Assembly: GCA_945883235.1 (NCBI GenBank)
Contig: CAMCXF010000003.1
Coordinates: forward strand, 1 to 64,000
DNA from: Phenylobacterium deserti
GTDB lineage: Bacteria > Pseudomonadota > Alphaproteobacteria > Caulobacterales > Caulobacteraceae
DNA: 64,000 nt
Direction: 5' to 3'
A model generated the notes under the pieces. That model saw nothing but the letters and a program-made list of their open reading frames with translations. It was not told the DNA's origin and did not search any database. Shown here one piece after another: positions 34,742 through 42,895 of the stretch (positions are counted from its first letter, which is position 1; each line of letters begins with the position of its first letter). Made by a program: the position numbers and the translations under genes.

Positions 34742-35014
34742 ATGCTGGCTGGCATCGACACGAAAAGCGATGGAATGCCGCTGCCGACACCGGACGCGAC
34801 GGGCGATGAGCTGTTTCGAATGGGTCTGATGTATTCGACCGGGCAGGGCGGTGCGCCGCTCGACTACGTCTCGGCCCACATGCTGTTCAATCTGGCCGCC
34901 ATGCGCGGCTCGATCGAGGCCAAGGTCTACCGCAAGGAACTGGCCGGCGAGATGGAACACGACGACGTCGCCGAAGCCCAGCGCCAGGCGCGACAGTGGT
35001 TGGCCCAGGGCTGA
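34742..35014 (+). CDS. Sel1-repeat-like small protein
   Basis: The 90-residue product contains one to two Sel1-like helical repeats (DELFRMGLMYSTGQGGAPLDYVSAHMLFNLAAMRGSIEAKVYRKELAGEM). Such repeats make protein-protein contacts. There is no signal peptide. The ATG at 34742 is chosen because GAGGA lies eight bases upstream; the ORF-track 34673 has no such site. It follows gatB by 141 bases. A similar small protein after gatB is, to my recollection, common in Caulobacteraceae; the partner is unknown. Confidence 0.75.
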   Translation: MLAGIDTKSDGMPLPTPDATGDELFRMGLMYSTGQGGAPLDYVSAHMLFNLAAMRGSIEAKVYRKELAGEMEHDDVAEAQRQARQWLAQG

Positions 35015-35089
35015 CGCGTGCCCTGCAAAGGGAATCGCCAAGTCTGCCTAGTGTCGTCGGCCCAAGCTTCACTATAGGCGCTAGTCGTT

Positions 35090-35104
35090 TGGCGCTCCTT
35101 TCGC
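35090..35104 (+). promoter_or_regulatory. Possible sigma-54 type promoter before the PEP-CTERM gene
   Basis: TGGCGCTCCTTTCGC fits the GG-N10-GC spacing of sigma-54 promoters (consensus TGGCAC-N5-TTGC) with three mismatches. It lies ~125 bases before the PEP-CTERM start. PEP-CTERM genes in several proteobacteria are under RpoN/PrsR control, which makes it worth noting, but a match this short can be chance. Confidence 0.25.
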
Positions 35105-35186
35105 AGAGATGAGCTGATCTTGGGCGGTTCCCCCGTAATTTGAAGATGGTCAACAGGCCCCTGCCGCACGGAACAATTCTCCATAG

Positions 35187-35207
35187 CCCCGGTTGACACA
35201 ACCGGGG
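35187..35207 (+). promoter_or_regulatory. Perfect 8-bp hairpin in the leader of the PEP-CTERM gene
   Basis: CCCCGGTT - GACAC - AACCGGGG is a perfect dyad ending eight bases before the SD (GGAG). It could stabilise the leader, slow translation initiation or act as an operator. The T-run of a terminator is absent. Confidence 0.45.
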
Positions 35208-35228
35208 GATAACCTTGGAGACTGTAAA

Positions 35229-35765
35229 ATGAAGAGATTAAATGTTGCCGCCACGGCTGTGGCAGCGCTGTTATCGGGCGTATCGTCCGCCAACGCTACG
35301 CAATTTGTGATGTGGGGGCCGGTCGACGTGGACGGCTCGTTTACCGGCGTGTTCGGCAACGACGGCGTTCCTGGCGACGTGAACGGCCTCTTCTCGGATA
35401 CGTTCAACTTCGCGCTTCCGACCGGTGTGTCCAGCTTCACGGCCACCTCGACGTTCACAAACGACCCGGCAAACGACATCAACTTCACCTCGATCCGGTT
35501 CAATGGAATCAATTTCGGAATTGGGTCCACAGGCCAGAACGAGTTCCGCTTCCTCAATGGGGTTTCGGTGGCTTCGGGCGCGCCGCAGCAGTTGATTGTC
35601 GCCGGCACCACCGGCGGTACCGCCTCGTACAGCGGCGTCATCTCGTTGAACGCTGCAGCCGCCGCTGTACCCGAACCTGCCGCATGGGCGCTGATGATCC
35701 TGGGCTTCGGCGGCACGGGTGCCATGCTCCGTCGTCGTCAGAAGGTTGCGATCGCCGCCGCCTGA
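35229..35765 (+). CDS. PEPxxWA-CTERM sorting domain protein (exported)
   Basis: The 178-residue product begins with a signal peptide (MKRLNVAATAVAALLSGVSSANA). A Ser/Thr/Asn/Phe-rich beta-type mature region follows (FNFALPTGVSSFTATSTFTNDPANDINFTSIRFNG). It ends with a PEP-CTERM tripartite tail: VPEPAAWALMILGFGGTGAMLRRRQ (PEPxxWA motif, transmembrane stretch, Arg cluster). Such tails are cut by exosortases, and the proteins usually belong to exopolysaccharide or biofilm surface systems. No exosortase lies in this window. The ATG at 35229 has GGAG ten bases upstream. Confidence 0.9.
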   Translation: MKRLNVAATAVAALLSGVSSANATQFVMWGPVDVDGSFTGVFGNDGVPGDVNGLFSDTFNFALPTGVSSFTATSTFTNDPANDINFTSIRFNGINFGIGSTGQNEFRFLNGVSVASGAPQQLIVAGTTGGTASYSGVISLNAAAAAVPEPAAWALMILGFGGTGAMLRRRQKVAIAAA

Positions 35766-35789
35766 CTGGAACGCCCGTAATGGATGATG

Positions 35790-35819
35790 GGCCCCGGCGT
35801 TCCCCATGCCGGGGCCTTT
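35790..35819 (+). terminator. Intrinsic terminator of the PEP-CTERM gene
   Basis: GGCCCCGGC - GTTCCCCAT - GCCGGGGCC is a perfect 9-bp stem followed by TTTC, 25 bases after the stop codon. Confidence 0.8.
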
Positions 35820-35965
35820 CGTTTGTCCCCGGTCCGGACTTGCGAGACAGACGCGTTGCTCCCCGGCGGCACTTTCGCTATGGAGAGCGTCCCATCCCGA
35901 ACGGTCGGCCCAGGCCCGCCGCAATCATCGGTGCGGGGCGGGAGAAAATCCGCTGAAAACAACAA

Positions 35966-36055
35966 GGTGACGTGGCCGAGTGGCTGAAGGCAACGGTTTG
36001 CTAAATCGTCATACGTGAAAGCGTATCCAGGGTTCGAATCCCTGCGTCACCGCCA
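35966..36055 (+). tRNA. tRNA-Ser (anticodon GCU)
   Basis: The acceptor stem GGTGACG pairs with CGTCACC, followed by discriminator G and an encoded CCA. The anticodon loop reads TTTGCTAAA, giving GCU, which decodes AGC/AGU. The long variable arm (ATACGTGAAAGCGTAT) marks it as class II, as expected for serine. The T arm has GGTTCGAATCC. Length 90 bases. No integration scar or duplicated 3' end was noticed downstream. Confidence 0.97.
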
Positions 36056-36132
36056 CTTCCTTGGACTCAGAAGTGGCCACATCCAAGTCGGCTCCAGCAG
36101 CGACTGAGTAGGCCTGCGCCGACGGTCTCGAT

Positions 36133-36297
36133 CTATGGGCGCATGACGAACCAGGCGACGACGATAGCGGCTATGGCCAACCCGGTGCTGATGATGAGCA
36201 CCCAGCGCATATAGCCGGTCTTCTGCGCACCCCTCGCGTCGGTGACTTCGATAGTCTCGCCATCACCGCCGGGATTCAGTTTGGGATTGTTTTCCAT
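36133..36297 (-). CDS. Small single-pass membrane protein of unknown function
   Basis: The 54-residue product MENNPKLNPGGDGETIEVTDARGAQKTGYMRWVLIISTGLAIAAIVVAWFVMRP has a polar, acidic N-terminus and one C-terminal transmembrane segment, an N-in or tail-anchored layout. The ORF-track start at 36402 adds 35 residues without such character, so the ATG at 36297 is preferred. I recognise no family. It lies alone between the tRNA and the SDR gene. Confidence 0.55.
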   Translation of the reverse strand: MENNPKLNPGGDGETIEVTDARGAQKTGYMRWVLIISTGLAIAAIVVAWFVMRP

Positions 36298-36455
36298 TCG
36301 GCGTGAACGCGTTGGGCCGTGGATGGATGCATCCCGGCTGGATGTGACCTGATTCAAAGTGAGGCCAACACAACCGTTCATCATCGCCATATTGATGAGC
36401 ATCAGGCACGGCGATCGGGAAGTTCAGGGATGTGCGCGTCGGGATTCTCCACCCA

Positions 36456-37304
36456 CTAGCCCTTCGGTGTCACGCGTCCCCGCACCTGATCAAACCCTGC
36501 CTTGATCGCGGCGAACCGCGCGTCGATCAACGGCTCGAACTCATTGTCCGTGAAGATATAGGCCCAGTCGTTTTCGATTCCCTCTCGGACCAGTTCGCCG
36601 ACGTAGAGCGGGTCGATGCCCTGGGCGACGCGGTCGCGGACCTGGGCCAGCCATTGAACGGCCTGTTCGGGGGGCTGGGCGCGGGCGGTGTCGGCGAAGC
36701 GTTCTGGGCGGTTGCGGTTGGAATCGATGATCTGCGTCCGGATGAAGCCTGGGCACAGCACTGAGACGCCGATGTTACGCGGTGCCAGTTCGTTCCGTAG
36801 TCCCTCGGACAGGGCTACGACGCCATACTTGCTGACGTTGTAGGCGTTGCCGGAGCCTGACAGCAGGCCGGCGATGGAGGCGGTGTTGACGATATGGCCA
36901 CCCTGGCCGTGGCGTTCGATCAGAGGACCTACGATCTCGACGCCCCAGATCACCGCCATAAGGTTGACGCCGAACGTCCAGTCCCAGCTGGCGTCGGTCC
37001 AGGCACCGTAGCCCCCGCCACCACCAACCCCGGCGTTATTGACCAGGATGTGGATCTCGCCATAGGCGGCCAGCGTCGCGTCGGCCGCCGCGCGCAGTTC
37101 GTCCTTCAGCGAGACGTCTGCCCGAACGGCCGAAACGTCGGCGTTTGTAGCGCGCAGATCAGCCAGCACCCGGTCCAGAGCGTCCTGCTGGATGTCGCAG
37201 AGCATGACCTTGACGCCCGCTTGCGCCAGGGCTGTGGCGATCCCCAGGCCGATGCCGGAGCCGGCCCCGGTCACCAGCGCCACCTTGCCCGCCAGTTGTT
37301 TCAT
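36456..37304 (-). CDS. SDR family NAD(P)-dependent oxidoreductase
   Basis: The 282-residue classical short-chain dehydrogenase has the TGAGSGIG cofactor loop, NNAG (LVNNAGVGG), Ser in VNTASIAG and the YNVSK catalytic pair. It would oxidise an alcohol or reduce a ketone; the substrate is unknown. It lies 28 bases downstream of the MFS transporter gene on the same strand, so the two probably form an operon that opens the accessory metabolic island. Confidence 0.92.
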   Translation of the reverse strand: MKQLAGKVALVTGAGSGIGLGIATALAQAGVKVMLCDIQQDALDRVLADLRATNADVSAVRADVSLKDELRAAADATLAAYGEIHILVNNAGVGGGGGYGAWTDASWDWTFGVNLMAVIWGVEIVGPLIERHGQGGHIVNTASIAGLLSGSGNAYNVSKYGVVALSEGLRNELAPRNIGVSVLCPGFIRTQIIDSNRNRPERFADTARAQPPEQAVQWLAQVRDRVAQGIDPLYVGELVREGIENDWAYIFTDNEFEPLIDARFAAIKAGFDQVRGRVTPKG

Positions 37305-37332
37305 GTCGTCACTCCTTCAAGGCGAGGGGAGC

Positions 37333-38808
37333 TCATCCCGCCGCGCGTCTCTCGGCCAGGGTCTTCAGCGTTGCGGCATGGCTGTCGCGGGAGATGGTGT
37401 AGAAACTCATCACGAGCAGCATGGTCATCCAGAGCCCGATGATCGTCGGCACATAGATAGCGCCCAGGCGGAACAGCGCCTCGGGCGTGACATGGGCGGA
37501 GTCCGCGCCGGTCTTGATCCCGGCCAGAGTGATCACGAAGCTCGCCAGCATCAGGCCGATGCCGTTGACCAGCTTGGTGGTGAAGGTGATGGCCGAGGCG
37601 AACACGCCTTCGGACCGGCGTCCCGTCTTCAGTTCGGATTGCTCGACCAGATCCGCCATCATCGAGGCCGACAGCGCCTGGAAACATATGATCAGGGCCG
37701 TGTCGAACACGGTGTTCAGGAACACGATCCAGAAGATCACGGGTGAGCCGTTGTCAGGCAGGATACCGGTCAGTCGCAGAACGATGGGCATCGGCGAGCC
37801 CAGGAACGCGATCAGGCCAATCATGATCGCGCCGCGCTTTTTGCCAAACTTTCGGCTGACCACCGGAGCCAGCGCGGCACCGAGGATTGCGGAGATGAAA
37901 ACGCCCAGGGTGATGTAGCCGCTGAGTTGCGCCGGAAACTTCCAGAAATAGGTCAGCCAATAGAAGGCGAGCGACGCAGACAGGCCCGCCGCGATGGAGC
38001 CGAAGGCTGTGGATATAAACAGGGCGAGAAACGAACGGTTTGAAAGTGTCTCGATGATTTCCTTGAAGATCTTGCTGATCGTCAGCGTCCTGGCGGGCGG
38101 TGGCGCTTTCAGGCGCGGGATATGCGAGTGCGTGCCCAGTGCCGAGCCCAGCATACAGATCAGCAGGACCACTGAGCCGATCAGACCGTAGACGCGGTAA
38201 GAGTCGGGATTGAACTGGCCGTTCTGGATGGCCGCCGTGGCGAACAGCGGAAATATCACGACGAACATCAGCACCGACATGGTGTTCCCCACGGTCCAGG
38301 CAAAATATGAGCGGAAGGAGAACAGCGCACTGCGCTCGTCATAGTTTTCGGTCAGCTCGGGGCCCAGCGCGTTGCCCGGAATCTCATAAAACGAAATGCA
38401 GATACGGATCACGATCGCCATGCCCAACAGGTAGGCGAACAGCCAGGATTGCGGCCATCCGTGCGGCGGGTTCCAGAGCATGAAGTAGAGCGAAACCAGC
38501 GGTATGATCGCTGCATAGATGAAGGGGTGCCGTCGTCCCCAGCGCGAACGCATATTGTCCGACCAATAGCCGACCATCGGATCGATAAACGCGTCGCTGA
38601 CCAGGGCTATCGTCAGCGCCAGACCTACCAGCCGCGCATCCAGCCCCACGACCTGACTGTAGAATATCAGCAGAAAGTACGAGAATCCGTTGTCCTTGAC
38701 CCCGATGGCACCGTTCCCGAGGCCGTAGGCAAGCCGGGTCCCGAGAGAAAGCCTTGGCGGAGGACTCGTGTCGTGAGGCGGCGCTGAGGCCGTGGGCGCA
38801 TCGGTCAT
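37333..38808 (-). CDS. MFS transporter, GPH (MelB-like) family symporter
   Basis: The 491-residue membrane protein has about twelve hydrophobic segments and the GPH signature DAFIDPMVGYWSDNMRSRWGRRHPFIYAAI. GPH transporters couple uptake of glycosides or related compounds to H+ or Na+; many members are specific for non-sugar substrates. It is upstream of the SDR gene and divergent from the MBL hydrolase operon. A possible short hairpin lies in its leader near 38,840-38,856. Confidence 0.9.
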   Translation of the reverse strand: MTDAPTASAPPHDTSPPPRLSLGTRLAYGLGNGAIGVKDNGFSYFLLIFYSQVVGLDARLVGLALTIALVSDAFIDPMVGYWSDNMRSRWGRRHPFIYAAIIPLVSLYFMLWNPPHGWPQSWLFAYLLGMAIVIRICISFYEIPGNALGPELTENYDERSALFSFRSYFAWTVGNTMSVLMFVVIFPLFATAAIQNGQFNPDSYRVYGLIGSVVLLICMLGSALGTHSHIPRLKAPPPARTLTISKIFKEIIETLSNRSFLALFISTAFGSIAAGLSASLAFYWLTYFWKFPAQLSGYITLGVFISAILGAALAPVVSRKFGKKRGAIMIGLIAFLGSPMPIVLRLTGILPDNGSPVIFWIVFLNTVFDTALIICFQALSASMMADLVEQSELKTGRRSEGVFASAITFTTKLVNGIGLMLASFVITLAGIKTGADSAHVTPEALFRLGAIYVPTIIGLWMTMLLVMSFYTISRDSHAATLKTLAERRAAG

Positions 38809-39049
38809 TCATCCTCCCAGTGGCGTCATGCGCCAGCGGACTCCGGTTTTTCTGGAGCCAGCGTGTCGGCCAACCCTTCAACTGGATGAGCCAACCCTCT
38901 GAACTTCTACCGCATCCGCAGGGATGACAAGCCAAGGTTTGAATCTCCAGGTCGTGCTCACGGTCATGGCGCATGCGGTCGGGCAGGCCTTTCCCTCGGC
39001 CTGTGAATGCCTCTAGGGTTGCGGCAGCAGTACCCATGGGGAGGGCGGA

Positions 39050-39907
39050 ATGCTCAGTTGGCAAGTCGGCGACGTGAAGATCACGCGCGTCCAGGAAATG
39101 CAGGTCCCGATTCCCGCCGGTGCGGATGGAGGGTTCATCGACGAGGCGACGCCCACCGCGCTTCGGGCTATTCCTTGGCTCTATCCGAACTTCGTCAATG
39201 AACAGGATCAGATGCTGCTTTCGATCCACGCGCTGCTGGTCGAGGCACCGGGATTGCGGCTGGTGGTCGACACCTGCGTCGGCAATGACAAACCGCGTGG
39301 TCTGACCCGTGGCGAGCCGCTGGCCACGAAGTTCCTGGAGGCCTTTGCTGAGGCCGGCTGGACGCGGGATAGCGTGGATGCGGTGATCTGCACCCACATG
39401 CACGTCGACCACGTGGGCTGGAACACCATGCTGGTAGACGGCAAGTTCGTGCCCACATTTCCCAATGCGCGGTACCTGCTTGGCCGGGTCGAGTTCGAGC
39501 ACTGGAGCGCCGAGGGCGCCGCGGAGCAACAGGCGATCCTGGCGGACTCTGTGCAACCTGTCCTGGATGCAGGCCTGGCCGAGTTCGTGGGCCTCGACTA
39601 CGTTGTGTCTCCGAATGTGCGCCTGATCCCCACCACCGGGCACACCCCGGGCCACGTCAGCGTGCTGATCGAGTCGGATGGTGAAACCGCCGTCATCACC
39701 GGCGACATGAGCCACCATCCCTGCCAGATGGCCCACCCGGACTGGTCGCCGTCCTTCGACAGTGACAAGAAAGCCGCCGCCGTCACGCGGGCCCGGATGT
39801 TCGCCGAATGGGCAGATGCCTCGCATCTGGTGATCGGCACCCACTACGCGGAGCCGACCGCCGGCCGCGTGCGGCGCGAAGGCGCGGCTTTCCGGTTCGA
39901 GACCTGA
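39050..39907 (+). CDS. MBL-fold metallohydrolase
   Basis: The 285-residue protein has the metallo-beta-lactamase zinc motif HxHxDH as CTHMHVDHVGW, with further ligands in TTGHTPGHVSVL, GDMSHHP and GTHYAEP. It resembles the AttM/lactonase-like group, which opens lactones, but the substrate is unknown. There is no signal peptide. It opens the long rightward operon; the solute-binding protein starts 15 bases later. Confidence 0.9.
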   Translation: MLSWQVGDVKITRVQEMQVPIPAGADGGFIDEATPTALRAIPWLYPNFVNEQDQMLLSIHALLVEAPGLRLVVDTCVGNDKPRGLTRGEPLATKFLEAFAEAGWTRDSVDAVICTHMHVDHVGWNTMLVDGKFVPTFPNARYLLGRVEFEHWSAEGAAEQQAILADSVQPVLDAGLAEFVGLDYVVSPNVRLIPTTGHTPGHVSVLIESDGETAVITGDMSHHPCQMAHPDWSPSFDSDKKAAAVTRARMFAEWADASHLVIGTHYAEPTAGRVRREGAAFRFET

Positions 39908-39921
39908 TGTTCGTCTGATCC

Positions 39922-41604
39922 ATGGCGCGCGCGGTTCGGGCATTGGTTTCTGTTGTCGCGGGTCCGGGTCGCTGGATCGCGGGTGCCCTTTTGTTAGCCA
40001 CGCTCGCTGGTGGACTGAGCGCCTGCGCACGCCAAGCCGTGCGCCCGACTTGTCCGGCAGGGCAAAGCTGCCTTCTGTTCGGCAACCAGTCCGAGCCCGA
40101 GACGCTCGATCCCGCCAAGGCAACCGGGTCCTGGGAAACCCGCATCATCTCACAGCTTTCCGAGGGCCTGACCCGACGAGGTGTGGATGGGCGCGTCGTC
40201 CCTGCGATCGCCCGGTCATGGACAGTCAGCCCCGACGGTCTGGTCTGGACGTTCAAGCTTCGCGCCACGAAATGGTCGGACGGCGCGGCCCTGACGGCAG
40301 ACGACTTCGTCTACGGGATCCGCCGTACGCTTGCGCCCCGGACCGCCTCGCAAAGCGCTTTCATGCTGTATCCGATCCGGAACGGGCTGAAGGTGGCAAG
40401 GGGAAAACTCCCGTTGGAGGGGTTGGGCGTGGAGGCACCGGCACCCGACACCCTGGTCATCCGACTGGAACACCCCTGGCCGACGCTGCCCAACTGGGCA
40501 GCGGACCGGCTCATGCGGCCTGCGCCGCGCCACGCCATCGCCAGACTTGGCGATGCCTGGGTCAAGCCCGGTCAGTATATTGGCAATGGACCCTATACCC
40601 TGAAGTCCTGGCGGCTCGGTGACCGCATCGTGCTGCGCCGCAACCCGAACTATTGGGACACCCGGGCCTGTTTCGAGGAAGTCGCCTATTACCCCACCAC
40701 CGATCCTGTGACCGCCGAGCGTCAGGTTCGCGCCGGGGAGCTCGACCTCAATCTGGGGATTCAGTCAAACCGGCTGCGGTACTTGCGCCGCGCCGACCAG
40801 ATGCCAGACTATGTGCACGCCAATCCCATCACCGCGATCGCCTACCTGACCTTCAACATCGCCGACGTCCCGGCGTTGCGCGATGTCCGGGTGCGCCGGG
40901 CGCTCAGCATGTCCATCGACCGGTCGTTCATCACCGACAAGCTGTTGTCGGGCGGACAGGTGCCTGCGACCAACTTCCTGCCGCCAGGGCTGGAGGACTA
41001 TACCTCGACCGCACAACCCTACTGGGCGGCGATGTCCTTTGCCCGGCGTCAGGTCGAGGCTCGGCGGTTGCTGGCGGCGGCGGGCTACAGTTCGAAACGA
41101 CCCCTGAGGCTGAAGTTCAAACATCTCAACGGGGGTGACACCCCGGTGTTTGTACCGGCGATCCAGGCCGACTGGGCCGCCGTCGGCGTCAAGGTGTCGC
41201 TGGAGCAAAATGAAACCCAGGTCGCCTATGCGGCCTATGAAAACGGCGATTTTGAAATCGGTAACGCGGCGTGGATCAGCTTTGACGCGCTGAATTTTCT
41301 CGATCTCCAGCGTTCCAGTTCGGGCGGCCAGAACTATGGGCGCTACAACAATCCGGAATACGACCGGCTGGTCACCTCCGCCGAGTCTGAGCCGGTCGAT
41401 GCGCGCCGTCGCGCCCTGTTGGGCCAGGCCGAGCAACTTCTGCTGGACGATGCGCCGGTCGCGCCGCTGTATGTGGCCTCGGCCCGAAATCTGGTGTCGC
41501 CTCGCTTGACCGGCTGGATCGACAATCCCGTCGACATTCATCCCGCAGATAAACTCTGCCGCGCGCCTGAGCCGGCGCATGTCGGCGCGGGGCGTACGCA
41601 GTGA
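39922..41604 (+). CDS. Lipoprotein solute-binding protein, peptide/nickel (SBP_bac_5) family
   Basis: The 560-residue protein has a signal peptide with lipobox (LLLATLAGGLSAC), so it should be lipid-anchored in the envelope. The OppA-like core is clear: EPETLDPAKATGSWETRIISQLSEGL, SPDGLVWTFKLRATKWSDGAALTADDFVYGIRR and VRRALSMSIDRSFI. Family members deliver peptides or other solutes to ABC permeases, and no permease or ATPase gene is adjacent. It may work with distant transport genes or as a stand-alone binding protein. It follows the MBL hydrolase and precedes the histidine phosphatase by 46 bases. Confidence 0.9.
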   Translation: MARAVRALVSVVAGPGRWIAGALLLATLAGGLSACARQAVRPTCPAGQSCLLFGNQSEPETLDPAKATGSWETRIISQLSEGLTRRGVDGRVVPAIARSWTVSPDGLVWTFKLRATKWSDGAALTADDFVYGIRRTLAPRTASQSAFMLYPIRNGLKVARGKLPLEGLGVEAPAPDTLVIRLEHPWPTLPNWAADRLMRPAPRHAIARLGDAWVKPGQYIGNGPYTLKSWRLGDRIVLRRNPNYWDTRACFEEVAYYPTTDPVTAERQVRAGELDLNLGIQSNRLRYLRRADQMPDYVHANPITAIAYLTFNIADVPALRDVRVRRALSMSIDRSFITDKLLSGGQVPATNFLPPGLEDYTSTAQPYWAAMSFARRQVEARRLLAAAGYSSKRPLRLKFKHLNGGDTPVFVPAIQADWAAVGVKVSLEQNETQVAYAAYENGDFEIGNAAWISFDALNFLDLQRSSSGGQNYGRYNNPEYDRLVTSAESEPVDARRRALLGQAEQLLLDDAPVAPLYVASARNLVSPRLTGWIDNPVDIHPADKLCRAPEPAHVGAGRTQ

Positions 41605-41650
41605 ACGAACTATCTGTTGCGCCAACAATTTCATTAGGAACACCACGACC

Positions 41651-42229
41651 ATGGAACTGATCCTGATCCGCCACGGCCTGCCGGAACGCCGCCACGACAC
41701 ATCCAATCCTCCGCTGGCTGCCAAGGGCCTCGATCAGGCGCACCGGGTTGCGGCCTGGCTGGCAGATGAAAAGGTCGATGCGGTGTTTGCCTCGACCATG
41801 CTGCGGGCGATCCAGACAGCGGAACCCTTCGCCGCCCAGGCCGGACATGTCGTCACCCAGCACGATGGAATTGCCGAGTACGACCGCGACTCCGGCCGCT
41901 ACGTGCCGATGGAGGAGCTGAAGCGCGACAACTATGAAGCCTGGCTGGCCATGGCCCAAGGCAACCACGGCGTTGATATCGCCGGCTTCCACGCCACCGT
42001 GGTGGCGGCGCTGGAGGAGATCGTCGAGAGCCACCCCGGAAAACGCGTCGCCGTGTTCTGCCACGGCGGGGTCATCAATGTCTGGACCGCCCACGTCCTC
42101 AGCATGACGCCGCGCCTGTTCTTCGAACCCGACTACACCAGCATCCACCGCTTCATGTGCGCCCGCAGCGGCCAGCGCAACGTGGTCAGCCTGAACGAGC
42201 GCGCCCACCTGCGGGAGATGGCCGAATGA
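41651..42229 (+). CDS. Histidine phosphatase family protein
   Basis: The 192-residue protein begins MELILIRHGLPERR, the RHG phosphohistidine motif, with the second catalytic His in VFCHGGVINVW. Such enzymes dephosphorylate small molecules or proteins; no specific substrate can be given. The ATG at 41651 is used, as the ORF-track 41579 extends into the upstream gene. Its stop overlaps the start of a 46-codon ORF (ATGA). Confidence 0.9.
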   Translation: MELILIRHGLPERRHDTSNPPLAAKGLDQAHRVAAWLADEKVDAVFASTMLRAIQTAEPFAAQAGHVVTQHDGIAEYDRDSGRYVPMEELKRDNYEAWLAMAQGNHGVDIAGFHATVVAALEEIVESHPGKRVAVFCHGGVINVWTAHVLSMTPRLFFEPDYTSIHRFMCARSGQRNVVSLNERAHLREMAE

Positions 42230-42366
42230 ACCTGGCCTTCGCACGAACCCTCGAGACGGTGACGCCACAGCGGCTGACCCTGATCTACAGCGATCCGGCT
42301 CGCGACGGGCCGCGGAACCTGTTCCTCAAGCTCACCTCGCTGGACGCCGGGTCGGTGCTGTCCTGA
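42226..42366 (+). CDS. Possible 46-residue coupled small ORF
   Basis: The frame MNLAFARTLETVTPQRLTLIYSDPARDGPRNLFLKLTSLDAGSVLS starts with ATGA overlapping the histidine phosphatase stop. It ends TGATGG, sharing a base with the DUF3237 ATG. The coupling on both sides suggests it is translated, at least as a relay for ribosomes. I recognise no family. It may be a remnant of a larger gene or a real small protein. Confidence 0.45.
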   Translation: MNLAFARTLETVTPQRLTLIYSDPARDGPRNLFLKLTSLDAGSVLS

Positions 42367-42827
42367 TGGATGGTCTCCAGCTTCGCCATCTGACCACCCT
42401 GACGCTCGATGTCGACTTTCGCGGCATTCAGCGGATCGGGGCCGTGCCCGTCGGCCAACGTGGCGTCGTAGCCGTCACTGGTGGCCGGTTTGACGGGGCG
42501 CGCCTGTCGGGAACTGTGCTGGGCGGTGCCGACTGGTTCGTGAACCGTGCCGACGGCGTGATGACCATCGATGTCCGGTTGACGCTGGACGCTGGCGACA
42601 AGGCGCTGATCTACTTGACCTATCAGGGTCGGTTTCTCGCTGCGCCCGGGGTCATGGTGCGCTTCGCCAAGGGTGAAATGCTGGAACCTTCGGAATACTC
42701 GCTGGCGATGATCGCGCGGTTCGAATGCGGTCATGAGAAATATCGGTGGCTGAATGATGTGATCGCCGTCGGGGTCGGCGAGCAGACGCGGACCGGGCCG
42801 ATCTATCGGATTTACGAAACGCCCTGA
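42366..42827 (+). CDS. DUF3237 family protein
   Basis: The 153-residue protein matches DUF3237, a beta-barrel family of unknown function, often beside FAD monooxygenases and hydrolases in catabolic clusters: DFRGIQRIGAVPVGQRGVVAVTGGRFDGARLSGTVLGGADWFVNRADGVMTIDVRLTLDAGDKALIYLTYQG. It has no signal peptide. Its start overlaps the stop of the 46-codon ORF by one base. Confidence 0.88.
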   Translation: MDGLQLRHLTTLTLDVDFRGIQRIGAVPVGQRGVVAVTGGRFDGARLSGTVLGGADWFVNRADGVMTIDVRLTLDAGDKALIYLTYQGRFLAAPGVMVRFAKGEMLEPSEYSLAMIARFECGHEKYRWLNDVIAVGVGEQTRTGPIYRIYETP

Positions 42828-42895
42828 CGCTTGCGAATATGCTTGGATGACGCTGCGTCGGCGTGATCCGTTCGCGGCAAGCAAGGAAGCCCAAC

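Noticed and set aside
38840-38856. CTCCGG-TTTTT-CTGGAG hairpin upstream of the MFS gene
   Set aside because: Six pairs including a wobble, in a leader with no T-run after the stem; probably chance.
38384-40123. 579-residue reverse-strand ORF
   Set aside because: It overlaps the MFS start, the intergenic region and the MBL gene in the wrong frame; its composition is Arg/His/Gly-rich shadow translation.
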